Part shown: in pieces, positions 25,005 through 37,009 of the stretch
How positions within the stretch are numbered: position 1 is the first letter of the stretch
Layout of the letters: each line of letters opens with the position of its first letter
Source of the DNA: Antennarius striatus
Lineage: Eukaryota > Chordata > Actinopteri > Lophiiformes > Antennariidae
Assembly: GCF_040054535.1 (NCBI RefSeq)
Contig: NC_090787.1
Location: forward strand, 14,205,001-14,269,000
Length of the DNA: 64,000 bases
Direction of reading: 5' to 3'
Notes under the pieces: model-generated
The model's database searches: none
Seen by the model: only the letters and a program-made list of their open reading frames with translations
Told to the model about the DNA's origin: nothing
Position numbers and translations under genes: made by a program

Positions 25005-27015
25005 TTGATGATGATGTCAGTGGCACAGCTCTGTATGAAGTTAGTATAGCTACGGTTCTTATCTAAACTAGGTTAAACTTGAATGATGAATCACCGAGTG
25101 GTGTTTTGTTTCTCCTAATTTTAGGAAAGACTGAATGAATGAATGAATGAATGAATGAATGAATGCTTTTGAATGAATGAATGCTTTTATTTCGAACATG
25201 TGCGCAAAATAACAACAAAAATGAAGACAACAATAATACTAATAACACACAAAACATGCTGGAAAAGGAGTAGGATGAAGCATAAGCTTATTGAATCCCA
25301 CTCCTCACAGAATAGTCATCATAGAAACTGATGCGCTTTTTTTGTCTGCTGCTGCATGACAAAATCAAAATGAGAAAATCAATCAGTGGAATACACATGT
25401 TAGCACCAATGGCTTACATTCAGGAGGTCCTGGGTTTGAGACTCAGCTTGGATTCCTTTGTGTGATCTAATTTTTGCACCAAACATATATGCACTATTGG
25501 GTTCATGCAGCAGTTTTGATTTTATTGAATCCAGATTCTTCTCTCCTGACAGTGAGAGAAGAAATCTGGTCGTACAGATTTTACACAAGTGATCCAGTCT
25601 TACCTCTGACATGTACGATTTAAGATACCTTGACGTTGTATTTTCTAGGCCCTGTCCCAAAACGCAGACCTCCGTACCCGACTCAGCCACATCCACTCTG
25701 AGTCGGCCGTGCCCGAACAAGTTGTCAGTGTGAACATTATCTCCACGCCTGACGAGGTAGGTCGCCGTGATCACACCATCACTCGATGGAAGTGTAAGAC
25801 TTCAAGGCTGACCTCAGAGTCATGCGTGCCTCTTGCGTTTGTTATCCACATTATTGATTACTGTTCCATGTATTAAAGGTCTTTCCAGTACGATGTGACA
25901 TGTTATCTTAAAGGATCATTATTCTTTGCACAACCTGACACCAAGGTTAAAGGACTAATTAGAAATGGATGGGAGTTCGCCATCAGGCGACGATACATAT
26001 GCTGCAAAATGAACTCCATGTCATGTTCTGATGGTGTTTGTGTTTATACAGGTTTGTTGTGGTTCTTCAACCTGTCCTCACATCATCATCTTTGCATGTG
26101 TTTGCCTGCAGGTTGGGGAACAGATGGGCATCCCTCTGACTCAGCAGGCCTCTAATGAAAGCCGACTCTCAATGTCAGAGTCTGTCTCTGAATTCTTTGA
26201 TGCCCAGGAGGTGCTTCTGTCTGCCAGCTCATCAGAGAACGAGGTATGACACGGGACTGGTGGAGACACAGCTTCCAGCCACGAAGAGTGTGGTTGTTGA
26301 GGAAGTGGATCAAGGAGAGGGTTAAACTAACTGTGATGCCAGAAAGCCAGATAAAACGTGATACCAGCGTGCGTTGTTAGAGTTGGTCAGTGGGTAGTGA
26401 GGGCAGCTTGAACATTAGAGACGGTGTGTGTAAAAAGAGTGAATTTACTCACAAGAATGTTATGTATGCAATTTAGGATCAGATTATTTTGCTGCCTTTT
26501 CACCTTTTACGTGAAATTGTGAACGTCTGTGCAGTAGTGTTTGCAGACGCTTAAATCTGGCATGCAAAACACAAAGTTATCACATTCTAGACAGATATTG
26601 TGATAATATCACCATCATGGATGCCATAAATGTTACTCCTCTTCTGTCTGATCCTTTTGGTTTGTGACTTTCTTCTAAGTTGATTGCACCACCTTTAACC
26701 CCCCCCCCCCCATTGCTACTCTTAAGAGCCATTAAGGATTTTTTCTCTCGAGCCCTGAACTGAACCCTGTTGAAGGACTTCTCAAGAACATCTGACATCA
26801 ACCCCCTGTCTTCCTGCTCCGTTTGCGGGCCCGTTCACTGCTGTAATAGAGTCCATTATATCATTATACAGAAAGCTACTACATGCTCTCCTCTGGCTCC
26901 TCAATGGCCTCCTCGTGTCTGCTGTACATGAAATATAAAAATACTGCAGTCGTATGATTACTGCATCGGGACGGACAAGTGCTGCAATTTTCAAGCCACT
27001 GGCAAACTACAACTG

Positions 27016-27098
<83 letters not shown>

Positions 27099-27288
27099 AC
27101 TGTTTGTATTGTGGTCTCCTGAACTGATGCTCTGCTCTGTACCTTCTCCCCACACAGGGCTCAGACGATGAGTCATATGTCAGCGATGTTAGCGATAACA
27201 TTTCAGAGGACAACGCCAGCGTGACTGATAACATCTCCAGACAAAGTAGGTCTGATTGTTGTTATGAGGCTACACCAAGCATGCATTA

Positions 27289-27374
<86 letters not shown>

Positions 27375-30300
27375 TTTTGCCCCTTGTGGAGCTCCGCTTA
27401 TCTTTGCTACTTCGTGGGACCCTCTTTGTAAAAAATCGGGCAGGCTGGAAAAAAAAATCTATTTTCCAGATATCACTTGAGTTTAACATATTTCCAAGCT
27501 TTTTGTCTCCATGTAAGTTTTTTGGTGAATTGTGGGGCCGAATTTCAAGCATTTACTACCTTAACAGTCATTTTTTACACACACACTTACACATATTTCT
27601 ATATATTCTAGCTTTTATATCAAAGTGAGGCACAAGACATGTGATAAAGCAATGAATGCTTTACATTAACTCAACTTTATTAAGAAACATGAAAAAACTT
27701 GCTGTTTAATGAAATAAAAGTGGGCCTCATGTCAAGTGAACGTGCTTTCTTAGAATATAACTAAGTACCATGAATATAATCTAAGATTTAGATTATATTC
27801 TTTTATTACAAAATGAAGACACAGAGGTTTATCTTTTACCTCTGTGAACATGTACTCTGCCTCCCACCGGACTTGAAACCCCCTGTTGTCAGCGTTCACC
27901 TTCCATTTAGCCATTTTTGAGGAGGGAGTAGCTGAAAGTTAATCTCTACTCTGATGATGAATAATGAAGCCGAGGCCCGCTTGCTGCAGCGACTTTGCGG
28001 GCTACCGTTGCATTGTGGGGAATGTAGTGTTGGTGCGTGCAAAACACCAGCAGGTGGCTGTGGCCGATGCAATAGATCCATCCATCTATCCATCTATCCA
28101 TCCGTCTATCGATGTCTTTAAAGGTTCTCGTGGCTTCTGATTTTCTTTGCTCCAGACACTGTGTTGCACCGGGTTAATAGCTGAAGGGGACAGAGTGTAC
28201 AGTGATTGTCCTGAGGCTTTGGAGCAGGACACCAAATTGTTAAATCTCTCTTGTTAACAGTGTTATTGGTGAATTAGTCTTTATTTTAGTGGAATTTTAC
28301 ATTTTTTTTATACGCTCTATATAACTTATTGGGTGTACCATGTTTATTCAGCTCTGGTTAATGTCTGTGTTCTTGGGCTGAAAGTTTTTTGTTTTGTTTA
28401 TTGTCTCAATAAAATAATGTTTAAATCAAAAAAAGTTTTTAGAAGTGGAAAAACTGTATGAAATTAAATTATTCTCTCACCTTTTAATGCTTTTGTGGTT
28501 TCTTAACTTTGCTATTTTGTCATGTATGATGCTTTTTTGTAGTCTTTTAAAAGAATTATTAAAATAAAGATGATTTTTTTTTTTTAGTAGTTATTAGTTC
28601 TTGTGAATTCAACCAGTCACAGATGATGTTGTACGTTGTGTGCTTTGCTAAAGAGGTGCTTTTGTCTTCCCAGTGGCCAATGGAGACTTTGCTGGCAGTG
28701 CCTTCCGGAATGGGCGGCGCACCTGCCTCCAGGCGCCTTGTCCGGACACCAGCAACATAAACCTCTGGAACATCTTGAGAAACAACATTGGGAAAGACCT
28801 TTCCAAAGTATCCATGCCGGTTGAGCTCAACGAGCCCCTGAACACCCTGCAGCGCATGTGTGAAGAGCTGGAGTACAGCGAGCTGCTGGACAAGGCTGCT
28901 GAGACCGAGGATCCCTTTGAACGCATGGTAAAGAACTGAGAACGTGGCGACCTGAGGTGACACTTAGAGATACAGCTGTCAACCTCGCGTGCCCAGTGCA
29001 TGTTAATTCACTGCGTCTTCTAAATGTGGCTAATCTGAAGCAGCTAATCTGTTCATGTTGGGTTTGTTGTCTCTGACAGGTTCTTGTCGCTGCTTTTGCC
29101 ATCTCAGGCTACTCGTCTACTTACTACAGAGCAGGAAGTAAGCCATTCAACCCCTTACTCGGAGAGACTTATGAATGTATTCGAGAAGACAAGGGCTTCT
29201 GGTTTATCTCTGAGCAGGTAAGTACATGCAAAGATATGGTTTTATGTTGTTCATTCTTTCAACAGAGGTCTAATCTTGGATGTAGAAGCATTTCCTTTCT
29301 TTTTCTAAACTCTTGTTTTGTGGAGCTTTCCATCGTGGCTTGGCTAATAAATCTTTTTTTCATCTCTGTAATTATGTGAGATTATCTGCATGTGATGTAG
29401 CACATTGTGGGTCGTCTGATTGGCCAGCGGTAGTGATGTGTATGGTGTATGTCAACAACGACAACAACAGCTGTCACACTGTTCATTTTTGATCTCGTCT
29501 CTAAGGTCAGCCACCACCCTCCCATCTCCGCCTGCCACTGTGAGTCAAAGAACTTCACCTTCTGGCAAGGTAGGTAACACTCCTCATTAGTGAAGGCATC
29601 TCATTATGGAGACTGTTTTAGCAGAGGATGCTGCTATTAGAGTTACTGCCTTTAGACAACCGGTTTTTGAAATCTAGCTTTTTTTTTTATTTGTGTGGAA
29701 CACATTTTGAAAGTGCAGGAATTTTCTTGTGTCAGTAATTTGTCATTTCTAGTGTTTTTTACTGAATTGCATTTCAGATATGAGGTGGAAAAACAAGTTT
29801 TGGGGAAAATCGATGGAGATTTTACCAATTGGGACAGTGAACCTCATGATTCCCAGGTAACTTCCTGTGACTCTGCTTAGGGATTAAACGTCAAAAGTAT
29901 GCTCATAGATGTCATCACAAAAATAAAAGCATTAAACTACCTGAGTGGTCCTCTGGTGTTATCAGTCAGCTCTGAGTGGTAAACAGCATGACAGCTAAAA
30001 GTCTGATTTTTCTAGTGGCTGCAGAGTGAATCCTAAAAATGGAGTCCATCATTTTCATCTCATCCCTACTATACATCAAATGACACGTATGAGTAATGAG
30101 AGGGTGATTCTCAGCAACCATTTCATGAATATAATGTTTACCTTAATATTTCAGTACTGCTCAGTCATTGTTTGACCTTTCAGTATAAAATAAAACTAAT
30201 AATCCAATACTAATATTAATGCATTAATGGATTAATGATTTATTAATCCGGTAGAATGTTCATGACAGCTCATGTGCCTGTCTTTCAAAAGAATTTCCTT

Positions 30301-32281
30301 TTCTGGTGTCCTACATACAGTGAAGGTCCTGCCTGCTTTCTCTTTGCAAAGACAAATATTTATATTTACCCACATGCTCATGTGGGCCAGATGAACCTAT
30401 AGGGGTTCTAACTCATGAATAATACCTTTGATAATGAGGTTTGGGGAGGAGTCAGTGCTATTTATACCACACCAAATTGTTTGCAGAAATGCTTCATATC
30501 ATATAATACCTTCTTCCTCCCTGGAACAGATTGAGATGTTGTCGTTGATTGAATAATATCTATTAATCGTTCGCTTTTACCATCTTGTGTATTTCTAGGT
30601 TTGGAGATCACTACGAATGGAACAAAGTGACAACCTGTGTTCACAACATCCTCAGTGGACGGCGGTGGATCGAACACTATGGGGAGATCACCATCAGAAA
30701 CCTGAAGAGCAGTGCCTGCCTCTGCAAACTTACCTTTGTTAAGGTAAAATAGTCTCAGAAATCCATCTAGGTGTGATTTAAATGTCCCACCACTGACTGA
30801 CTACATCTATACGTTAATATCAGATTTGCCTCTTCATTATTATTTTTTCTTAAATGCATTAAAGGGATACTAACATCCTGGTATTTGTCTTTCAGGGAAA
30901 CTACTGGAGTTCTAACGTGAATGAAGTTCAAGGATTTGTGATGGATCAAGAAGGGAAAGTGATCCACAGGCTCTTTGGGAAATGGCACGAGGGCCTTTAC
31001 TGTGGCGTCCCACCTTCTGCCAAATGCATTTGGAGGCCTGGTAAGCACCTGTCCTTCATCCATGTGATAGACTTGTACCTTTGTATTGGTCCCTTGAGGT
31101 TCAGTGGATTCATCGAGGAGTTTTTGGTTGTTCTCAGTTTGAAAAACACAATTACCCATGAAATGTTTGTGAACTGAACTGACATTTTAAGGGTTTTGCT
31201 TATGCTCTTTTCTTCCTTGTCAGGATCGATGCCCACAGACTATGAGCTGTACTATGGCTTCACCAGGTTTGCTATTGAACTGAATGAACTTTGCCCAGAG
31301 TTGAAGGATGTTCTGCCCCGGACAGACGCCCGATTCAGGCCTGATCAAAGGTCCAGCATACAATCCTAGATTGCTTTGTCACAAATAAAGACTACAGCAT
31401 TGGTCATGATGCTGATCATGTGTTTAATTGTGAGTTTTTGCAATGAAGGTTGTTTGGTCTGCCTGACTGGATGTGGTTTGGGGCACACAGGTATCTAGAG
31501 GAGGCCAACTTGGAGATGGCAGCTTCTGAGAAGCAGCGTATTGAAGATCTGCAAAGAACGAGGAGGAAGTGGAGAGAAGAGAATGATATCAAACAGCAGC
31601 CATGCTTCTTCAAGTGAGCACAGAATCCACTGAGATCAAAAATATGAGCACATAGTCATTGTAAAACTGTCATGTTACTGAGCTTCCTCCATTTTCCAAA
31701 AACATTTCACAAAAAAGTTTGACTTTGTCTTGTATTGTGAAAAGATCACAGCGACAAAACATGAAGACAAAAGACTTCCTCTAATCACACTCTTATGTAA
31801 TATCTACCATTACTGAGTGGTAGTCAAAAGAAAAACAACGTCAAGAAATAAAATAATTTTAAAAATTCTTAAAATAATCACGAGGCAGATTATTTCTACA
31901 ATTTAAATTGGAAAGTGAAATCTCACTAATTTTCAGATTTTAATCACTTAAATTACTTCACAACCTTAACAGTGACTTATTTCTGGACATTATCTCAATA
32001 GAAATTGTGTTTATATGTGGAAACTGATTTTATTTTATGCATCATTTAAACTTCCATGTATGTTTAGCAGCCTCGTTGAACTCTTCTCCATCTACTCACC
32101 ATCTCTGTGCGGAGGACATTTTCCCCCACATCATTTTCAAGTTTTATTGTCACATTTCTTTTCTTCCAGGAAAGTGGTTGATGCCAATCAGAGGGAGAGG
32201 TGGGTCACCAACAATACGTACTGGGAGCTCCGCAAAAACCCCGGCTTCATAAATATGGAATACACAGTAAACCTGTGGTAG
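10736..32281 (+). CDS. osbpl6: Oxysterol-binding protein-related protein 6 (OSBPL6/ORP6), 22 coding exons
   Basis: Sterol/lipid-binding ORP of ER membrane contact sites. Coding exons: 10736-10882, 19564-19686, 20073-20126, 20476-20589, 20677-20847, 21796-21940, 22051-22154, 22569-22661, 23529-23697, 24409-24539, 25649-25756, 26112-26243, 27158-27245, 28674-28927, 29080-29217, 29506-29569, 29778-29856, 30599-30743, 30896-31040, 31224-31350, 31491-31613, 32170-32281. All junctions keep frame and give 921 residues (human ORP6 is about 934). A Ser-rich N-terminus ([20 protein letters not shown]) separates ORP6 from ORP3 and ORP7. Then come a PH domain (about 70-175), a FFAT motif EFFDAQE (480-486) and the ORD with EQVSHHPP (656-663). 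The exon ending at 31350 uses a weak donor, GTCCAG. A human segment between exons 1 and 2 was not found; it may be skipped, lost or unrecognised. The start has a strong Kozak context. Confidence 0.95.
13622..14337 (+). mobile_element. 5'-truncated LINE (L2/CR1-like) fragment
   Basis: The plus strand from about 13700 encodes the C-terminal part of a non-LTR reverse transcriptase: TLYRGTIES, then SCITVWYG, then a KITGLSPFP segment. After a frameshift an FSLLPSG-like region follows, with several internal breaks. The element ends with TTTTGACAATAAAGTTGAC near 14330, a typical 3' end. At its 5' edge an 18-bp segment (13625-13642) is repeated inverted at 13702-13719. It is an inactive fragment inside an osbpl6 intron. 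Confidence 0.7.
16570..17015 (+). repeat. Two tandem partial copies of the '(GAAT)n-tail' dispersed repeat
   Basis: The copies at 16570-16770 and 16840-17015 share the order 'gaatg-gtg-ggttgtct ... gtggact-gtgtcacgc ... cagctgggataggctccagc'. The first ends in (GAAT)n. They are opposite in orientation to the copies at 39001 and 45612. Confidence 0.6.
19564..20847 (+). other. osbpl6: osbpl6 exons encoding the PH domain
   Basis: Exons 2-5 encode residues 50-203. The run from [14 protein letters not shown] through [54 protein letters not shown] and [13 protein letters not shown] to [18 protein letters not shown] is a full PH fold with its C-terminal helix (DAW). PH domains of the ORP3/6/7 group bind phosphoinositides. 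The basic [15 protein letters not shown] strip is the expected lipid-contact region. All four exons have phase-0 boundaries, so they could be swapped or skipped without a frameshift. Confidence 0.9.
24962..25300. repeat. (GAT)n microsatellite, (GAAT)n microsatellite and adjacent retroelement 3' end
   Basis: A GAT trinucleotide run spans about 24969-25017 and a GAAT run about 25130-25190. The following segment to about 25300 (CTTTTATTTCGAACATGTGC and GGAAAAGGAGTAGGATGAAG) resembles the 3' end of a common fish dispersed repeat. All of it lies in an osbpl6 intron. Confidence 0.65.
26112..26243 (+). other. osbpl6: osbpl6 exon with the FFAT motif
   Basis: A 132-nt, phase-0 exon encodes [12 protein letters not shown] through SSSENE. 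It holds EFFDAQE preceded by the serine/acid-rich SMSESVS. EFFDAxE is the canonical FFAT form that binds the MSP domain of the ER proteins VAPA and VAPB. This exon therefore supplies the ER tether. It could be skipped in frame. Confidence 0.85.
27021..27094. repeat. (GT)n(GA)n compound microsatellite upstream of an osbpl6 exon
   Basis: About 16 TG units are followed by about 20 GA units with one interruption. The TG part ends about 105 nt before the exon that starts at 27158. Confidence 0.95.
27299..27373. repeat. (CA)n microsatellite downstream of the same osbpl6 exon
   Basis: About 37 uninterrupted CA units begin 53 nt after the donor of the exon ending at 27245. The tract is complementary to the GT tract on the other side of that exon. 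Confidence 0.95.
27990..28105. promoter_or_regulatory. Intronic CTCF-like and ZNF143-like sites plus (TCCA)n
   Basis: At 28047-28060 the plus strand reads CCAGCAGGTGGCTG, one base off the CTCF core CCASYAGRKGGCRS. Just upstream, the minus strand of 28004-28025 reads ACTACATTCCCCACAATGC, close to the ZNF143/SBS consensus ACTACAATTCCCAGAATGC. The short stretch is CpG-richer than the surrounding osbpl6 intron and is followed by an ATCCATCC microsatellite. No occupancy can be inferred from sequence alone. Confidence 0.35.
28674..32281 (+). other. osbpl6: osbpl6 exons encoding the OSBP-related (sterol-binding) domain
   Basis: Exons 14-22 encode residues 527-921. The family fingerprint EQVSHHPP spans the junction of the exons ending at 29217 and starting at 29506. 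Other landmarks are [20 protein letters not shown] (lid and strand 1), [28 protein letters not shown], and the C-terminal DARFRPDQR with its basic helix. Both histidines of the fingerprint, which contact the phosphoinositide head group in ORPs, are intact. The stop is TAG after YTVNLW. Confidence 0.92.
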
Positions 32282-35200
32282 CACATGGATCAACAAGTCC
32301 CACATATCATCATCGCAGACAAGAAGATTTTACCTACGCACAACAAGGTGTTAAAAAAGAAACATATTAATGACAAAACATCCATGTGCATGGGCTACAG
32401 AGCTGAGGGATGATGCCCGACAACTCATCAAGGCTCCACACAGTCATCTATTTGTGGAAACATTTTGTAGGATCAACTTTATTATGCTTGTTGGAGTTGG
32501 GCTGGCAGGACATCACTCGTACCGCTCCTCAGTAGATCCTTCCTCAGCTCCTTTGACTTCTGTCCTTGCCTTAAAGAGACATCCATACAACGTCACATGA
32601 TTTGTTTTAACGAAGCCATTTGATTTCTGGCAGCAGTTTAGATTAGACTAATCTATGAAGTAGAACTTTTGGTTACTATACTGTGCATGTTTAGAGAGCA
32701 GCTTTCACAGGCGTGTATTGACTATTGTCGAGAAGAAAAAAAAGAGGTATTTTTGTAAAATATCTTAGAAATTAGCAACAGTAGTATGTAAATTGGCAGA
32801 TTTGATTTATTTTTGCCTTTTAATACTGTTGAATCTGTGCGATAGCAGTACTCTCTCTCTGGAAATAACTCCAGTAAAATCTCACAAAACTTGCATTGTG
32901 GAAATGTAGAATTCAAATGTAAGTCATGTTTTGGTGTTGCGGACATCTAGAACACATTTTCAACTTTTACAGATGTTTTCTGTCCATCTGTAAAACATCC
33001 TCCTCACAGCTGGATTTTTTTTGTTAGTAGAGGGACAATCTGAATTGCTCTAGCCCTCTTTTTCCTAAATTTAAACTTTGACATATGAAAACTACTCAGA
33101 AACATAAATACACACATAACTCCTACATATGTAGTGAACATGAGACGCACACCAGATACTATATTGTCATTTTTTATCTTAAAAAAAAAAATGTAAGAAG
33201 TAGTGACAAAATCCAATTGCTTCACCAACACTTAATTTTTTATATTGTTGTTGAAACTAAAAAAAAAAAAATCCAAAACAAAGTAAAGTAGTAACTGTTC
33301 ATAAATGACCAGAATAATCAATAGTTAAACCAAATGTAGCTTGATTATGAAACACCAGAGACACCTACAGGCCATCCTACAAAAATGCACTTTGAGGAAA
33401 AGAGGAGAAATGAGGACCCCCCCCCCCATGTTTAAAATTCTAAAATCCAGTGTATATTTACAGATACAGATCAACAGCACAATAATAAAAAAAACAGCTG
33501 TGTCGGATTCCCTGGAGAATTCACTGCTATGATCCGGGCTTCTGCAAAGTAGCAGTTACTATTTGTGCTTTTAATTGCAAAGCATATTAGCTTTAATGTT
33601 TTAACCTGTTAAAGTTTTAAGATGTAGAAGAAGAAAATACACTATATGCATAAAGGTGGTGGGACATTTCTCTCTTATATCTGCAGCTTTTATGACATCT
33701 AATCTTAAATTCATTCACATTAGTTTTAACAGCTTCCTCTCCTCTGAGAAGGCTTTCTACTAAAGTTTGTAGCTCATTCATTCATCCAAAATAATACTAG
33801 TAGTATGTGTAGGGCAAGAAGACCTGGTCCAGTTCATCCCAAAGGGCTTTCTGCAGCCCATTCAAGTTTGCTTACACCAAACTCCCCAAACCATTGCTTT
33901 ATTCACTTTGTTTTCTGCACCACGACAGTTATTCTGGAACAGGAGACGGTTTTCTCAAAAGTTCTCCCACCATGATGGAAGTATAGAATCATCCAAAATG
34001 TATTGGTATTCTAAAGCGTTATAATTTTATTTCACTGGTACTGGGGGCCCCTGAAAGTGTTTGGCATTAAGGTGTCCAACTACTTTTGTACATATAGTGT
34101 ATGACATTGAGCATCTGATTGAACTTTAACCCACACAAGCTGTCATACACTGACTCACCTCATTCAGGACTGCAGGGTGAGAAAAAAGTAAATCTAAATA
34201 TATCAAATGAAATCCATGTGACGCAAATCCATCGTGTGCGCTGGTCATATACGGTACTGTAGATGACAAACCAAAAAGTAGACCTGCTTTGCATACATAT
34301 CCTTTTAATGTATTTAAGTGCTTTTAATTTAAGCCCTATGACAAACTCAAAGCTACAATTCATCAGTTTTACTTGCTGTGCCTTAATGCATTTATTAATG
34401 CCTCACAAACACACAACTGATGATGAATCCTCATGATGAGAAGGTACACCATTCATCAGCTGCACACATTTTTCAGCCTCGCCCTGCTGCAGATGATAAA
34501 TTATAATCATACTTTTCAGATTTAGCTGTGGGCAAAATGACTCTGCGCAACATTTTTAAGCCAGAAGGTTAAACTATAAAAAGTTTGCAGGATTGAAGGA
34601 TGTTCAGCACTGTTCTTCTACTCCCAACATGTAGTCAATACATTTCAGTTATCACTGTAAATACAGCGCATTTCAAGGATGGGTCATTATTGCACAAGTA
34701 GATCATTGTTTTTCCTCTTTCACCACTGACTCAATCAGATCGTTGAAATGAGGAAGGGAGAGACAGTGAACATAAATCACGAGCACCTCCTCATACTTTC
34801 CTCATACACCATAATACCTGCATGTCAAGAAAACTTAGCCTGCCAATGAATGTTGCAGATGCCTTACAAAAAAGAAAAATGTTGTTTCCCCCCCGATTAG
34901 ACCCTCGTGTGTTTTGTTTTGGACTCATATGTATCACGAGGGACTGACTCAGCTCAGTTTCTTTTAAATGCATTTCCCTATGGGTCCTTCTGAAGTGCAA
35001 TTTTACCAGAGAACATATCTTTCCATGGACACTGTACACTGCTGCTACATAGTGCTTGTTCTAATAAAACAGTCAAACTCCAGTGAGGGGTGTGTGGTTT
35101 GTGTGTCCAAAACTGGATGATGTGTTGCTGATGTTGTTGTTTGTTCTGACAGTTGTTCTTACTCCAAATTTACGTGATGTCATGAAACTCATGATGAAGA

Positions 35201-37009
35201 AACACATCCATATTCATCCATATAGGGATACAACCAAGGAAGAATATTTTAGATTTTGGTTTTGATAAAAATGAATTTTGGATTTTTGATGTGGAAAAGA
35301 TTTTGTTGACTTCAGGTTGGAAAAAAACAAACAAAACCAAAAGTAAACCCTGCGAATAAAAAATTTGTATTAAAACAAAACAGAATATAGTGGGGAAATG
35401 GCAACCCACAAGTCACGGTAAGTGACAATAATGTAGTGTATTCTAAACCTTAATTGTTGTAAACAAGTGTAGTTTAAATACAGGACAATGTGATTCCGAA
35501 GGAAACCCATTTATGTTTGTTGTCTAATGCTAACCACCTAACACTTAACCCTGTGAGGACAATAAACAGACCCCATTAAACACAGAATCTAACACACCAA
35601 CAATTGGACGTGTTTTTACCTGCTGACGCTTCTTACCGTCACCCTGAGAAGAATCGAGCTCCTCTGATGGGTGATCAGTGTTTCCTGTGGAACTCCCTAG
35701 GTACTCCAACAACTTCTGATTGAATATAAATGAATGTAACACTTTTTCAGATTTTTTTTGTGATCTTGAAATCCACGTTTCGTTTTCTTTCCTCTTTACG
35801 TTAAAACACAATGAAAATGTTCAAGGGGTATGAATGCATTTACGAGGTACTGCACATTATTTAATGTGGAGAGTTGCTGACATAATCATGAATAATTTTT
35901 AAAAGTCGTGCTCGTTTGGGATTATTTGAATAAAGGCACTGTGGCCATTTTTCTTTAAAAATTGTCTTCAGAATCTCTTGTTCTATAAAACACATTCAAA
36001 AAAAAACTTCTAAATTGTTTCAAGATATGAGTGGTGTTTTTAAATCTCATGAGTATATATTTAAAGCCAATCAATATGTGCTTTCTTGTCTCTCTATTAA
36101 GCCACACAGATCAATGAAACCAGTGCATAGTGTCATCTTTTTTTGCAGGAAAGTAGACAGATGAGGTTTTATTCATTACCCAAAAAGAGTTGCAGCACTC
36201 ACTCAATATCATCTATTTATATGGATATTAATAAAAACAAGCACTTATTTACATTTCATTTTTATTTTTGTGATTCACAAAAATATTTCTGCTTTCCACA
36301 AGGAATTACTTCATACAGAATAATTTCATTTAGCATATGATACTGTGAAACCCACACTGCAAAAAAACACGAACAGGCCAGCGAAATGGGAATATAAAGT
36401 GTAGAGCTATTCAGGTGAAGACATCAGGGGTTGTAATAAGGATGACATACTGACAGATGGAAGAGGAAACAAATCAACAAATAAATCTCTCCATTAAATA
36501 TTCCTTTTTAGTTTTGTTTTTTCAAACAAGAATCTGAAGTGAATTAAAATTTTAGTATCTTCTATCGCAAAATACAACTTTATTTCTGGAGGGAAAGAAA
36601 TAAATGGAAAAAATATTTTAAGTCAATTTAAAAATAATCATCTGCGTCAGGAAAAAAATAAATACAAGCAACACAGAAAATTTGCAGGCAAAATTTTAAA
36701 ATATAAAGGTCATGCTGCACTTCCTGTTGTTTATCCTTCTATTCTACATGTACGTTTTCTTTAACATGTTTATCCCCTCGAGTCAACAAGATGGTACAAT
36801 CTGAGGATACGCTTCAGGGTGGTTTTCTAGCACCAGCACTGACGTCTGATCCACGTGATTGCTTCACGAGTTGCTTTACATATAAAAATATACTTCCTTT
36901 TGTCCACAGGCTGGAAGACTACTGGGAGGAACTGTCTACAGCGTCAATATGACCAGGTGTCAGCCGATATGTGAAAATACAGGTGGAGCTGAAGTTGACC
37001 ATGGTGGTT
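32282..37009. other. Convergent intergenic region and 3' UTRs of osbpl6 and prkra
   Basis: The 4.7 kb between the two stop codons is AT-rich with no coding exon. AATAAA occurs on the plus strand near 33484 and 35064 as possible osbpl6 polyadenylation signals. The minus-strand AATAAA at 36579-36584 is a plausible prkra signal, 426 nt after its stop. Other AATAAA words occur, so the real sites cannot be chosen from sequence. Confidence 0.4.

Noticed and set aside
24641..25066. 141-codon plus-strand frame with a poly-Asp run
   Set aside because: The Asp run is a (GAT)n microsatellite in an osbpl6 intron; no domain, and it runs past exon boundaries.
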